Shown: positions 42,930 to 55,880, numbered from the stretch's first letter. The stretch is 64,000 nucleotides of DNA from Heliopora coerulea (GCA_030142905.1 JASJOG010000047.1:577001-641000), one strand, 5' to 3'. The notes: generated by a model from the sequence alone, not told the origin. Numbers and translations: made by a program.

Positions 42930-43250
42930 GGTGATGATAATAGTACAACACTGCATAATAATGCCTCAGTGCATGATAATATCGAAACATTGCAAAATAA
43001 TACTGAAACAGTGCCTAATAATAATAAATCGGTACAAATAATGAAACATTGCACAATAATAACGAAACAGTGTGTACCAATACAAACCAATGCTTTATAA
43101 TAAAGAAACAGCGCATAATAATAACAAAGCAGTGTATAATAATAACAAAGAAATGCAAATTAATAACTAGACATTGCATGATCATGATGAACTTGGGAAT
43201 AATAGTAACGAAAAACTGTATAATAATGAACCGGTAGATAATAACGAAAT
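42930..43250. repeat. Degenerate AT-rich minisatellite, about 20-30-bp unit
   Basis: Irregular repeats of ATAATAATAACGAAACAGTG-like words (for example near 43050, 43110 and 43140). It ends about 450 bp upstream of the ASMT copy B start codon. Confidence 0.75.
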
Positions 43251-43705
43251 ATAATAGTTTTCACGGTAATGACACCCCATACTTACCAGTGAAATGTCCG
43301 TGAAAATTTTCTTTTTAACCTGGATTCTTAATCGTCAGATACCTCACTGCCACTTTGCGATGTGTTGTCGTTTCCTTTCATATTTTTTATTCGTTTACTA
43401 CAGCCGTACGTACGAGTTTCCTCATTTTCATAATAGCCTTTCAACAACGTTACCGAGAAAGTGGTCACTCCAATATGGCGCAGATTGAATTTTGCGGGCT
43501 TCATCTTCTCCCGCACTCCAACCCTTGGTTACTCGATCTACTTCTATTTTTCAGATCAGTGGTTATAACAATTACAGCACGCGTTTCCATTACGTCGTAA
43601 TTTTTTTAAAACTTGATCGGTGTCAATTGCAGACTGACGTGGAAATTACACGAAAGTGTTTTGACGTCACGTCAAAACACGCAACAGCTGATACGGAGTG
43701 ATACC

Positions 43706-46700
43706 ATGGCGAAATCTCACGTTCAAGACATGTCTGTTGAACTCGATCAGTTGATTCAGTCCTTGTATGGTTCCTTCAAGTTACAAACTATCTTTGCTGC
43801 TTGCGAACTGGGCATTTTTGATGAGCTGAGTTCGGGGAAGGCAACTGCCAATGAGCTGTCTGGGAAATTGTCAATTAATCATGCAGCAACCACTCAACTA
43901 CTTGATGCACTGGTATCTTTAGAGCAGTTGGAAAAGCACGGTAAAGAAGAGCCTCACAGTTACTCCAACACACGAGCTACTGAAACGTTCCTGGTAAAGT
44001 CGAGTCCTGACTCCATCATAGGCCTTGTGGTAGCCCTCAAAACAGCATCAGGCAGGATGTTTGATGATCTAGCATGGTCGGTACGTAAGGGAACTAACCA
44101 GCAGCAACCTTCATTCGACCGTTCACCAGCCGAATTTTTCAAGTCTTGCTATGCCACGAAAGAGGAGAAAATAAAGTTTCTTGATACAATGAGAGCATCG
44201 TCGAAGTTTGACGCTTCAACGTTTGTTACTGCCTTCGACTTACGTGAGTTCAATCACATGTGCGACTTAGGAGGTAAATGTTAATTCGGTTTCCGTACGC
44301 TCGGTTGAGTCAATGGTTTTCCCAATGTTATTCCAATTTTTTTCACGATAAACAGAAAAAACGAAGAAATAACATTCAAATCTGATTATTTTATATCCAT
44401 TGTGTGGAGTTTCGTAGAACTGGGGCGTAGAGCAGGATTAGGGGCGAGAATTGCCCCTTGGTGCCAAAAGCTACCAAGGGGTTCCAAATGTTATGACTTT
44501 TGGGTGCCGATGTTGTTCGCAATACACCTGCTTACCATTAAAAGTTGATAATGATATCCTAAACATTCGAAACATGACGCCAAATAGTTTTTGCTGACTG
44601 TTACAGGGTGCACAGGGGACATTGGGTATGCAGCTTGTATGGCGTATCCTAAAATGAAGATCACTGTCGTGGATTTGCCGATCGTTGTCGAGGAATCGTC
44701 ACACTTTAGACCATCGGCGGACAAGTGCCCTAATCAAGAAAACGTTAGCTTCTTTGCAGCAGACTTCTTCACTGACAAGCTGCCTTCTGCAGACCTCTAC
44801 GTGCTGAGTAGAGTTCTTCACGACTGGGGTGAAGACAAGATAAACCTTCTTCTGGCCAAGATCTTCAAGAGCCTCCAGCCTGGTATGGTATGATTCTTAT
44901 GTTCTATAAAATAAGTTTCCTATTATGTACACTGCGATTGGCCAGTTACCGTGTTTATATCAGGCTATGCAAACATGGTTGTGACATCACAGCACCGCTT
45001 GACGCCAGAATTTGTTCTTGGCGCGATTAGCCCTGACTGGTTTACTGACGCCAGAATTTGTTCTTGCCTGACTGGTTTACGAACTAATAAGGAGGACTTA
45101 CTATTTGGTAGCGAAAACAAAGCTCGTTATTCACAACAATTATTGCTCGACCTTCGGTCTCGGGCGTACACAGCAGCTTTCAAGTTCTCCCAACCTTCTC
45201 GTGTTTGCATCACGCTATATAAACACGGCAAAACAGTTTCTATTTCGTAAATATTATGAGGTGGCAGATGACGGCGGGGAGTTACCCCAAGGTCAGTCTG
45301 GTCATTCTTTAATTTTTACATAGCACAATGGCTGACCATTGTTGCATACCACATACCTTAATGACCAGTCCAAGCCCGACTTACCCAGATTTGCGCTTGA
45401 AACCACTCGTGCTCCATACCATACATATTTTGACGCTAGTTATGGTGTCTTCTCAAACTTTCATTTCGGAGAAAGACATATTTAGACGTTTCTTCTTAAT
45501 TTGTGTCAGTGGAATACAAGGAAATAAGTCGTTGAGGGAATTTGCATTACTAGCGAATTTTGATGCATATAAAAGAGGTTTGCGACAAGCCAATTGGCAG
45601 GGTTTTCTTGTTAGTGTTTCAGTGTACAGATAAGGTAGTTATGACGAGTGAACTCCATTTATGGTAACTGGAATCGTAACTCCCTGTCATTTGCGTGTGA
45701 AGTGGAGCCAAGAAGGCCGCCCATGAAGGGAAATTTTGTACATCAGTTTAAGTGCTTTCCACGATCATGTACGTCAGTTACAGTCCTTTACACGACTTTA
45801 ATTCCCCTAAATTTTTATCCAGGCTACGCGACTGCAATATGCAACCGGGAGTGAGCCTTAGCACAGACTCTTCTCCAGTCAATTCACTTCAAATTCCCTT
45901 GAAGTAGGGCAGGGGCTACTAGCACAAGCGGCAAAATGGTTATTCCCGACTTGTTTGTGACCTCTTCATGTTACAGCAAGTAAATATGAATTTGTGTTTG
46001 ATTGCTTATTTCGCTGGTTACCCAATGATAAATTTCACTCAAACAAACGCCGGGTGGCATTGTCGTACAAGACCCTATTAAACCCGTAAGGGTTAATCAG
46101 TATTAAATTTCCTACTCCTTTACGCCATAACATTTAAACCACTTTTTGGGGCTGTTTACATGAGCCTGGCTAAAATGACTTGTGCTGCGAAAATCTTTCA
46201 AGAGTGATGGTTCTAAAACGCGTTTTTCTTTTCTTACAAAAATTTTTCATTGACTTCAAAAGAGTGAATCTTCAAAATCTAGTTCATTAACGCACATGAC
46301 AAAAATTTTTAAAGCAATATCTGAAATATGTGTAGTAAATCATCACATTATTTGAGACTTTTCTATACCTGTGCTAGAAAAACAATATGGTGTTCTACTT
46401 TGCAGTTTCGACAAACGAATTTCTACAGTTGACCAACAGTAAACGAAAAGCGAAAGCGAACCATAATTATTTTCGATCCTTAACCGAAAATCTTACAAAC
46501 CAAATTGCATAAAAAATGACATTTGTCTACATATATCTTCCATTTTTTGTTAACTCTTTATTTTCATGTCCAAGCAAGTTTGAAAGCCAAGTTATTTTTC
46601 AATTGCAAGGTGGAGGGCTTCTTATTGGAGAGATACTTCTAAAAGATGACAAGACAGGACCGCTCATTGGAAATATACAGTCGCTTATGATGCTTGCACA

Positions 46701-46833
46701 CTGCGATATTGGAGCTCGTGAAAGGTCAGGTCCAGAGTACAGAGAGATGCTAACAGCTCATGGCTTCGTGGAGGTGCAAACAAAAGAAACTCAGGGAATT
46801 TGGTTAGATGCCATACTTGCAAGGAAACCTTAA
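43706..46833 (+). CDS. ASMT: ASMT-like O-methyltransferase, copy B, complete
   Basis: Complete SAM-dependent O-methyltransferase gene of the acetylserotonin O-methyltransferase type. Exon 1 43706-44273 (ATG in ACCATGG), exon 2 44607-44882, exon 3 46610-46833 (TAA); all GT-AG, total 355 residues against 345 for human ASMT. Exon 1 holds the helical N-terminal dimerisation domain (SVELDQLIQSLYGSFKLQ, ACELGIFDEL, AATTQLLDAL). Exons 1/2 together form the SAM motif DLGGCTGDIGY. Exon 2 has ITVVDLP, FFAADFFTD and the RVLHDW His-Asp. Exon 3 has GGGLLIGEILL, GARERSGPEY and DAILARKP. No lesion seen. Alternative: a related small-molecule O-methyltransferase with a different substrate. Confidence 0.92.
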
Positions 46834-46849
46834 TGGTGTTTCAATGGTC

Positions 46850-47126
46850 AGCTCGTGCTTGTAAGTGATAAATTCTACCCTTGGGGGAAAGATATTCTGG
46901 GAATCAAGACTCATAAATATAAATTATAGTAGTTTTCGTACAATTACACAGGTGATAATCAAAAATTCTGGGTAGTGATTGGCCAAAATTAAATGGTCTT
47001 TTCTATTTGCTTTAGGTCGTGTGTCTAATATACTTTATGTAATCACTCAGATGTATAACAAAATAACTATAAAAGAATTTTTTGCGAACACAAGTTTCTT
47101 TTATATCTTTTTGGTGTGTGGGTTGA
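46850..47126. other. 3' flank of ASMT copy B; empty site of the copy A transposon
   Basis: Non-coding, matches 2709-2986 of copy A. At 47124-47131 it continues uninterrupted through the site occupied in copy A by the 5.2-kb insertion. Confidence 0.6.
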
Positions 47127-47660
47127 AAAGTCCGGCCAGCAGTCTCGTTAGTCACTACGATTCTCGGTTTTTTGAATGAAAACCGTATCATCTGGACAAA
47201 GAAATGCCATTCAAATTCGGATGTCATCGAGTGACAAGTCTTTCAGTGGAATGGTGTTACTGGATGGGAAGATTGATCAGTTGTTGCGGCTTCTGTGATT
47301 GCTGCTCAGACCACTTTGTCGATGATGCGGTTTAGGCTTTCCGCCTCACTATTTGCGTGGATAAAGAACTTCGCCATGAGGTGAGCAAAGCTGGATGAAC
47401 GAAAAACTTGACGATTTCCTGACACATTTTTCTGTGGAATCCGGACCACTCGGTATCGTGCGAAGATACGATGGAAGGCATGGCCGAGGTCGTGACGTTC
47501 TTCATAACTTCGTCATCAATATATCTGCTGTAGTTGTCCATTAAGGATATAAGATTTTCCCGAACAAGTAATAGTCCGGCGAAGCCTGTTGTCAGCATAC
47601 AAGCAGCTTTAGGGAAGCTATAGTTGATTTCAGCGGAGTGTGGGATTACGTTGTGATAAT
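47127..47660 (-). pseudogene. Ty3/Gypsy-type integrase remnant (copy B)
   Basis: Copy of the fragment at 8207-8720, with NYSRYIDDEVMKN in one frame and the NGEAES-like region in another. Broken. Confidence 0.55.
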
Positions 47661-48158
47661 TTTGTCGTCGTCGGCCAGTCAGCAGGGCATGTCAAGCGCA
47701 TACTCGAGATATTTTTCATCAAACAAAGTTACACACTTGGAACGATTTTAGATTACAATAAAATTTTAATGTAATCTAAGACCATTTTAAAAGACATGTT
47801 TCGGACAACATAGTCCATCATTAGTTAAAGCTGGGTGTGTACAAAGCATGAATATTTATAAGGCAATAGGTGAATATACATGAATAGAAAGAACAGAAGA
47901 ATCATCAATAGATGAACTTCAAATCTATTGAGTACTGACCTTATCTCTTCAATTTTTTTGTCCCGACCGTTTTCCAGTTTTATCACATCCTTCGAACTTT
48001 TAGTGAGGGAGCTCCAATGAAGTCTCTTCCTGATTACAATGACAGCTGCAGCTTGGGTGTTAGGAAGAGGAATAGACATGAACTTCGGAAACACATTAAC
48101 AATAGGACAATTGTTAAAAAAATTGATCTATAAGAGAGCTTTTCTAATTTGTAAATGT
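47661..48158 (-). repeat. Penelope-like terminal remnant (copy B)
   Basis: Copy of 8721-9233 with the same degenerate hammerhead-like hairpin (minus strand, about 47796-47827, core CTAATGA ... GAAACATGTC). Ends exactly at the left end of the hAT element. Confidence 0.45.
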
Positions 48159-49003
48159 CAGGCTCGGACTGGCCTCCATTAAGGGGCCTTGCCATTTCAA
48201 CTGTGAGGGGGTCCCTGAAAATTTTGAAATTTAGACTTTACCGTCTCTAAAATGGATTTCTCACGTTTTAGGTGAAGATTTTATTGTATTCTGCAGATTA
48301 TAAAACATTAAAGGATTTAAAGCGTCATAAACAACAATTTATACAAAATACAACAGATTGCAGAACAAGTTTACATTTCAGAACCGTTAATAACTAAACA
48401 AAATAGTTTAATGTTTCATAAAAAGACAAGTCGTTCCATTTCCGATGACTTTGAGGCAATTTTTCGATATACTGCTTCTTAGTCGATAGCCTTTAGGAGA
48501 TCGATTTCTATGGAACAAATCATTACTGCTTCCAGGTGGTGTTCAGTAAGCAGAGATCTCAGTCAATTCTTGATAAAGCGTAACTTTGAGAATGTTCTCT
48601 CGCAGGACACTACTGTACAAGGGAGGGTGAGCGCAGTTCTTAGGCATTGGTAAATATTGTTGCAGCTACTGCAGTGATACCGGTAGGTAATCAACTTTTG
48701 GAGAATGCAACCGAGACATCTTGAACAGTCACCTTTGCAGAACACTCCGAATTCAGGCTGCTGTTCTTTAGCCTCCTCTTTCTCATGCTATACTATCATC
48801 TGGTTGATTATCGTCTGATTGCGACGAAGAGTCTCGATGCAGATGCGCAAAATGGGCGAGCTCATCTTTTAACTCACTCTCATCAACACCAGAAATTTCT
48901 GCGAGAGTGGAAATCGAAAAAGTGGAGGAGTCAACAACATGATCATAGTTGCTTGGGTTGAGATGCCCGATTTCTTTGTACAGTGCCGAGTTTTTTTCAT
49001 TAA

Positions 49004-50600
49004 GGTGGTCTTATACAAAAAAAAAAGAAATTTCTGACTTTTTTACAAAGTGGAAATTTATGTGCATCTAGTGAGAGGGAGGATAAGCCAGACCAAAAAT
49101 ACACAATTCACAGTAGAGTAGTTGTCATGGTTACCAAGCTACGTTACCCCCTATGGTGAAAAATCGGGTTAAATTTCAAACACGATAACTAACTAATGGT
49201 GGTATGAGTCTGGAATAACTTTTAATTAATCACTTATTATATTATCTAGGAGATGAACCAAAATCATTAATCTGCTATTTAAAAGGTAACTATAATCAAC
49301 GATTAACCTTTTCAATGTGGCCAGTATGATGAGCTGTTTGACTTAAGAGTAAATTATTACATGACATGTGCAGCAGAATTAGATTCTTTTGGTTCATCTC
49401 CTAGGTACATGCATATTTTATAATTCCTGAAAGTTTCATAGTAATTGCATACATATTCTTTGAGAGACCTTGCATGAAATATTGGTAATCGGCGGACTTT
49501 GTTAAGTTGAGAAAAACAGCTTTAAAGTAAAACATTCTGTTTGTTACTAGGATAATAGCAATGAAATGTCTCTGACAGTAATGTATGGACTTATAGTAGT
49601 CTATAAGGCTCCAGCCTCATATGTTTTCCCTTCCTGGTCTACTGACTTGTCATTTTTCTTTTTCCTTTTGCCACGGATAACTTTTCTTCTCTGTTTTGCT
49701 GAGTCCCGGTTCTTATAATATGCTTTCAGAACTCGTCTCTTGTCAGCTTTTTCCATTCCATCTAAAAAGTACTTTCCTGGCTCAATCCCTAATTTCTTTA
49801 TGACATTTACTGCAGCCGTATCATGTTATCAATCATGTAAACAATCGCACTAATTCGTTTATTGTGGAGGTGTGCACGATAGCATGCAGTGATCACGCAT
49901 AACACGCCCTTGTGTACATGGATGATATAGCCTTATCACGCTATAGCCATGTTATGCCTCTATTGCATTTTGGGTAATTCTGTATATCTTCGACAGCACT
50001 CACCTTCCCTCCTTTCATATAATATATCTTATACTAAGTCTAATTCAGGCTCGAAACCACAAAGCCAAATATATCCTTGGCGAGAGACCTACCTACATAT
50101 CTAAAAGATATGCCACTCTAAATTTTTCAAAAACTTTTTTCACAGACCTACAGCCCTAAACCTATTACGACTCTCAGTCGCGCCTCTGCCTCGAACGCCC
50201 ACGTCGGGAGCAAATTCTCGACGAATAAAGGCACCCCTCGATTCTTTGAAAGGCTTCCTGCAGATCGGCCATCCTCGGACTTTACATGATGTCCCTTAGG
50301 CCAGCTGCGACTGTTATGCAGGAGCCGAATTTCATGCTTGACGAACCAGCCGCAAATCCTGCGACTGACCGCCATTACCAACGTCTCTCGCAAAGAAAAC
50401 AATCAAATGCGCGCCAAAATAACAATAACAAATCGTTGCTATGGCGGTTGCTAAGGGAAAATTAAAAGGATGAGCAATTTCTTTTCAATATTTAATCCTT
50501 TTGCGTTGTCGAAATCAAGAAAATAGCAACGAAGAATGAAAAAGTAATGTTTGATAATGCTAAATTTCATAAATTTGAAATTTTTTTGTATAGGACTTCC
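49004..50600. mobile_element. Kolobok-like TTAA element inside the hAT transposase
   Basis: TTAA duplicated at 49000-49003 and 50601-50604. Imperfect inverted ends GGTGGTCTTATACAAAA and the inverse of TTTTGTATAGGACTTCC. It interrupts the hAT reading frame between SRF and the following codons in a way that removal of the element plus one TTAA leaves the frame continuous. 1,597 bp. Confidence 0.8.
49606..49820 (-). pseudogene. C-terminal remnant of a Kolobok-type transposase
   Basis: Minus-strand frame reading AAVNVIKKLGIEPGKYFLDG, then RRVLKAYYKNRDSAKQRRKV and a basic tail ending GKTYEAGAL. This resembles the C-terminus of Kolobok/Mutator-like transposases, which also use TTAA (Kolobok). The catalytic core is not seen. 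Confidence 0.5.
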
Positions 50601-52716
50601 TTAAATCGGGAAGATATTTCCTGATTCAAACGATCAAGCACAGATAGGTAAACATTTGCTCTAAAATTTTCAACTGGATCTGTAATTGGCTCATCAACTC
50701 CTTGTTCGTCGAAAAAGCGACGTTTCTTTCGGGATATTGCAGAGGTTGGCAGATTTTCTTCAAGTACAATATCAAAATCAGGATTCTCATCATCATCATC
50801 TATCAACTGTTCGACTTGTTGACGAAACTCCTTTGCACACTGAAAGAATTGCTCAAACTTAGATCTGTCGGCTGCGAGGGTGTTCATTTCATGATCGACA
50901 AGGCGAAGAGCTTGAATAATATCCAAACCAATGGTCTGCAAGTACTTAGTAACAGGATCGCATGTCTTGATCACATTCTTTAAAATGATTGCAGTAAGAA
51001 GCGATTTGAAACTTGACCAGTTGCTCAACAATGCATCACTCTCGTTCCGTGTCTTGGTACAACTGTTCGCCGCGATGCTCAACTCCCACAGAGTTCCGAG
51101 TAGAATGTAGTAGCTCGTTGGTTCATCGCAGATTCGTTTGACAGCCTTGAATGACGACCACCATCGTGTTTTCCCGACCTTCACGAGCTTTTTTAGCTTC
51201 TTGGCTCCCTTGCTATATTTCTCAACCCATCTTTTCCAGACATCCATTCGACGCGAGCTTTCATTGAAAAAGGTGCACGTTTTCTGCAAAAGTCCAAGAA
51301 GGTTTCGACACTCTTGAGTTTCCGAGAAAATCGGGGACACAACAAGATTTGGGTGGTGCGCAAAACCCCATACAAAATAACCTAAAGGCACTCTTTCCTC
51401 ATAATATATCACAACACCAACATTTTCAGATGTGTTCGCAGACGCATCATCCAATGACAAACCAATAAGCCGTTTGATGTTCAGATTGTGCTTCTGCAGC
51501 TTTGTAGATAGAAGGTTCCAGAGTGGTTCTTCCTTACCAGAGGTTATTACATCAAAGCCCAGCAGTCGTTCATGCACCTTTCCATCTCTGGTAACATATC
51601 TTACCACAACACTCAGCTGGCCAGTCCTGGAAACGTCAACCATCCCGTCGATGATAGCTCCGTATTTTCCTCTGCAATCTGTGTTGATGCATTTGACAAT
51701 TTCTTTTTGGATAAGTTCACCAAGAGCGACCAGAATTTTGATGACTGTAGATTTGCTGATGAACGTTACTAAACTTCCCCGCTTTTTTCTTGCTTTTTGC
51801 TTTGTTCGACGCAATTGTCAACATGCGCATTTAGTGTTGGGTCGTACTTACATAAAAACAGTACCAACTCTAGAAAGTTTCCATGTTGTTTGTTTGTATC
51901 ACGCAGGTAACGAGCAGTTTCATAGCATCCACGATATGCCAGACCTTGACTTGAAATATACTTGACTATATCAATGACACGATTAAGAACTTGACGGTTT
52001 TGTTCGGCTTTATCACGAGAGGATCTCTTTGCCGCTTGTAACCATTGCGGGACTAGCGAGGCAATGTCTTTTCCCTGCAGGTGCCGGAAATACACATCTG
52101 ACGCATCACCATGGTACTGAGAATTTTCATGACGCTTTACAGTCTGGCTAGCTAGGCGAAAGTTGTCACCACCAAGTCCACAGACCAGGTCACCTGAACG
52201 GTTTCTTGAGAAGCATGCGCAAATCTTACAATACAATTTCTGCTCCACCGAATCATATGTAAGCTATTTGCGCTGTATGCGCTGATCGTCCTTTACATTT
52301 TGAAAGTAGACATCTCTCTGAAAGGGAATGCCATCTATCGGTTGATCAGGAGGTATGGTATGGAGTTTTAGTTTTTCTTCTAAAGAAGAGGGCCATGGAG
52401 TTTTCGTTTTCTCACGAGATATGACGACAGTGTTATTTTCTTCAGTTTCTTGGGGTGACCCTGACTGAGACTTATCTGGTGATTCCGATCGAGCAGACTC
52501 AATAGAAAGAGGCGCAAAGCAAAGTTTCCTTTGTTTTGGCTCAGATGCTGCACTCTGAAGGTCCCTTGCTCGTTTCTCTCTTCGCTTTTTCGCCCCACTT
52601 TTAGATTAATTCATATCACATAGTTTAAGACTAAAAATCCAAGACAAATATATTTATTCAATACAATTTAAAGATCAAAGATGAACAATAAAAATTCAGA
52701 CTTTTCAGATTTAGTT

Positions 52717-54415
52717 ATTATTATTATTATTATTATTATGTCTTTATTAAATCAGAAACAACAAACGTGTGACTTTACAATACATGAATAAGAAAATTAT
52801 AAGTATAATTAAGAATATATAGAAATGTAACATAATGACATTATGTAAATTTATGTAATTCCTTATATACAATAAATTTAATTAAAAAGGCATCTGTTAA
52901 AAAAACAATGCTTAAAGCGTTCGGTTTTAACTCTAGGTAATATAAAATCATGCTTGCGCTCACGGAGCACACGTCTCCCCTTAGGAGGTAACAGATCATG
53001 AAGTATATGATCATCACTGATTACGTACTTAAAAAGCTTAGAGTCCCTATCTTTAATTAAGTCAAGTATAGTTGTTTTCTTTGTGGTGAAGCCAAACCTG
53101 TAAGCCCTCATGAGAAACCTGTCAATTCTGTCTAGATATTTTCGCTGCTAAGCTGCACCCCAGACTTCAATTCCTATACAAGAATACGGACATGACAAGC
53201 GAGTTAAACAAATTATTGAGTTGATCTTTGGAATATCCATAGGATTTACATACCCTAAGAATGTACATTCGACTGCTGGCTTTGAATAGCATATTATCGA
53301 TGTGGATGTCCCAGTTCGTAGCATCTTCCTGAAATGTGACTCCTAATAGTGTTAACCATGATTTCCTTTTTATTCCTGGTAATTCTGGAAGGGATAACTT
53401 AGTAGTTTTACCGTGAATGCACATTTCCCATGTTTTGGTAAAATTGAGGGACATCTCGTTTGTATCCGTCCACTTCTTCATCTTCTCAACCTCAGCGGCG
53501 GCAGTATCTGTGCTTTGCCTAACAGGAATACTTATCGTGATGTCATCAGCATACTTCACTAGGAGATTATTCATTGGAGAAACAGCTGCAATATCATTTA
53601 CCGTAATTGAAAATAAAATGGATCCTAATACGGTGCCTTGAGGAACCCCCCTATTAATGTCAACGAACGCAGTAACCACATCGTCGACAACTACTCTTTG
53701 TTTTCGATCATCCAAAAAGCTTATAATCCAATTGATGATATATGGGTTTATATTAGTAGACTTGAGCTTGTCACAGATAATCTTGTGGGATACTGTGTCG
53801 AATGCCTTACTAAAGTCAAAAGACAACACGCGCACATAGTCAGTCACGATCTAGAGCAGACATCCAGAAATGTTGACATTTTAAGAGGGCTAGAGTAGTG
53901 TTGCACCCCCTCCTTAAATCCAAATTGTTCATTATTAATGATCGACTTAAATTCTGTTGACATTTCTTGTTTGAATACCAGCCTTTCAAAAAGTCTCATA
54001 ATGATGTTGGTCAAAGAAATTGGTCTAAGTTGTGTGCATTCAGTAATTGGCGACTCTTTTGGAATTGGTCTGACATTTGCAGTCTTCCAAAGTGTAGGAA
54101 CAGACTGGTACATGATAGAGTGGTTAAATATCTTAGTGATAATCGGTGCCAGCTGATGAGCATAGTCTTTCCACAACCAATAGGGGAGTTGATCAGGGCC
54201 TGAAGCGGTTCGTTTCTGGTTAAGCAGGAACCATTTAACTGTATTAACATAAAAAGTGGGAATTCTTGTTCCATCAGGTATTGGAAGTTGTTCAGGCGCA
54301 GTATACTGCGGACTGGTGTTAATTTCTTTGAAATAGGAATTGATAATTTCTGGTTCGATGATGGTTGAGATAATCTGAGTATTCGATTTTCTGCCAGTTA
54401 TCTTGTTGATAACTG
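52717..54415 (-). pseudogene. LINE reverse transcriptase, 5'-truncated and broken
   Basis: Non-LTR retrotransposon on the minus strand. 54400-53850: WFLLNQKRTASGPDQLPYWL, VRPIPKESPITECTQLRPIS, INNEQFGFKEG. 53847-53167: VLSFDFSKAFDTVSHK, RGVPQGTVLG, LLVKYADDITIS (catalytic YADD intact), then thumb. 53111-52878: C-terminus LLPPKGRRVLRERKHDFILP. The 3' end is an ATT microsatellite (52718-52740). Frame changes near 53845 and 53150. Clade resembles Jockey/CR1-type elements. Confidence 0.85.
52718..52740. repeat. ATT microsatellite (LINE 3' tail)
   Basis: Seven to eight ATT units at the 3' end of the minus-strand LINE; a simple-repeat tail in place of poly-A. Confidence 0.85.
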
Positions 54416-54421
54416 GCAGAA

Positions 54422-54654
54422 AATGATAGTTTATGTACTGGCTAAACAATGTACTATGATTAGATTGCAAACTGTAAAGTTGTTCTTTGGAATATTTTTC
54501 GTTATTACTTTTTATTCTTATCTCTTCTTTATTCTTATCTCTTCTGAAGTAGAGATAAGAATAAAAAATAGTAACGAAAAATATTCCAAAGAACAATATT
54601 ACAGTTTGCAATCTAATCATAGTACATTGTTTAGGCAGTACATAAACTATCATT
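54422..54654. mobile_element. Fold-back MITE, 233 bp
   Basis: Two arms of about 110 bp beginning AATGATAGTTTATGTACTG and ending with the inverse, nearly identical, joined by a short spacer. Inserted in or at the 5' end of the LINE. No coding. Confidence 0.8.
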
Positions 54655-54659
54655 GTCAA

Positions 54660-55500
54660 ATGTCCCATCCGAAAATCTGGTGGTCAAGGTTCAACATTCA
54701 CTTTCCAAAAACAAACTAACAAAGCAATTTTGAATTATTATGAAATTGTTCTCAGACTCTCAACGTTGGCAATCATAATTCAAGGAATCTTTTAAGAATG
54801 GTCTGAAAATCTGAAAGTTAACCGCAAACGCCAAACGCCATTCAAAGTGACAAAGCGTTTGACAAAGAAGATTAAGTTTATACTGGAATTAAGGCCCTTT
54901 AACGACCTTACTTAAGAAAGTTTTTTATTTTTCCCTTTTCGATTATAAAATTATATTCAATATTCTTTCATAAAGTTCTTACTTAACGTTCAAATCAAAT
55001 GATATGGTAATATTTATGATTCATGGTTGACACGTTGAGCCATTGAACCGAAACTAAACTTTTCAATAATTCAATAGTCTTCCTTCATTTCACTAAAAAT
55101 TTAAGACTTCAAGTTCTTAGTATTCGATTATTTTCAAATCTCGTTATATGCCAAATGAAAAAATTTGATTAAATGAATGTTTACATAAGCTCACCTGAAA
55201 GTTGAAACCACTGAACTGTAACCAAGGCAGCCATTTTGAATAAATTATTTAACCGCTGGTCCCGAAGTACTTGAATTCCAACTCATTCCCGGGCCCTTTA
55301 TTGCTTTTATACTAGTTTATTATTGCCTGTTGGCCTGTTTTAAACTTCTTTGAATGTTTTCCTTAATTTTCACTCATTTCACAAACACGGGAATTAAATA
55401 ATTCTATCAATTTCTTCAAATTTGATATTATATAGGCGTGTATTGTCAGTGGCCAATTTTGATGTCCCAGCAGGGGCCCATGTGCCATGGCACAATGGCA
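54660..55500. other. Right part of the hAT element, no gene seen
   Basis: Non-coding; shortly before the right end it has a triple GGCACAATGGCACA direct repeat (about 55488-55512). Confidence 0.4.
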
Positions 55501-55533
55501 CAATGGCACATACGCCAGTCCGAGCCTGGTTTA

Positions 55534-55867
55534 ATGGATAATAATAACCATCGACGCTAATTGAAAAATCAAATATCTTTCTGTCAAAAGATGTTATTTT
55601 TGTATCTACATAATTCTTATTAGTAATATCACCATTTGAAGTTGGTAATGTTGTTTGTTTTATCTTATAATAACCCATATTTATATTTTCATCAGCAATG
55701 CCTTTTAACTTCTTTCGGTTATCATCTAGATAATTTTCATTTGTTAAATCATAACCATTTGTAGGAGTTGCAGATTGTGAAATTGTAGCGTTATCTGCCA
55801 TAATTATATCTTCCTGACCGATTACCGTTTCCTTTTGTGTTTCACTGTATCCATAAAATAGACTCAT
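55534..55867 (-). CDS. Polinton-associated small protein (copy B)
   Basis: Counterpart of 9221-9574 from ATG 55867, with the same NYLDD/NYVD repeat units. The open frame runs on into the hAT end to 55394, so its C-terminus is chimeric. Unrecognised. Confidence 0.45.
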
Positions 55868-55880
55868 TTCTTGTATTATA

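Larger units (their letters stand above)
48490..52610 (-). pseudogene. hAT transposase of the TTF-finger/ZMYM1-like type, broken
   Basis: N-terminal pieces at 52610-52250 (KKRREKRARDL, PIDGIPFQRDVYFQN) are followed by a TAG where the family has Trp. 52248-51775: TTF-type zinc finger (YCKICACFSRN, SQTVKRHENSQYH) and DUF4371-like start. A frameshift at about 51775 leads to 51770-50605: GAIIDGMVDVSRTGQLSVVV, IGLSLDDASANTSENV, VGKTRWWSSFKAV. The C-terminus lies beyond the TTAA insertion (49000-48490), ending in the dimerisation domain LRTALTLPCTVVSCERTFSK. The insertion, stop and frameshifts make it dead. Confidence 0.85.
48159..55528 (-). mobile_element. hAT transposon (ZMYM1-like transposase), with nested elements
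   Basis: Ends are CAGGCTCGGACTGGC at left and GCCAGTCCGAGCCTG at right, a classic hAT terminus. Present in copy B only. The immediate flanks (GTAAATGT and GTTTAATG) are not an 8-bp duplication. It contains a broken transposase gene, a TTAA-flanked insertion (49004-50600), a LINE (52717-54415) and a fold-back MITE (54422-54654). Confidence 0.85.
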
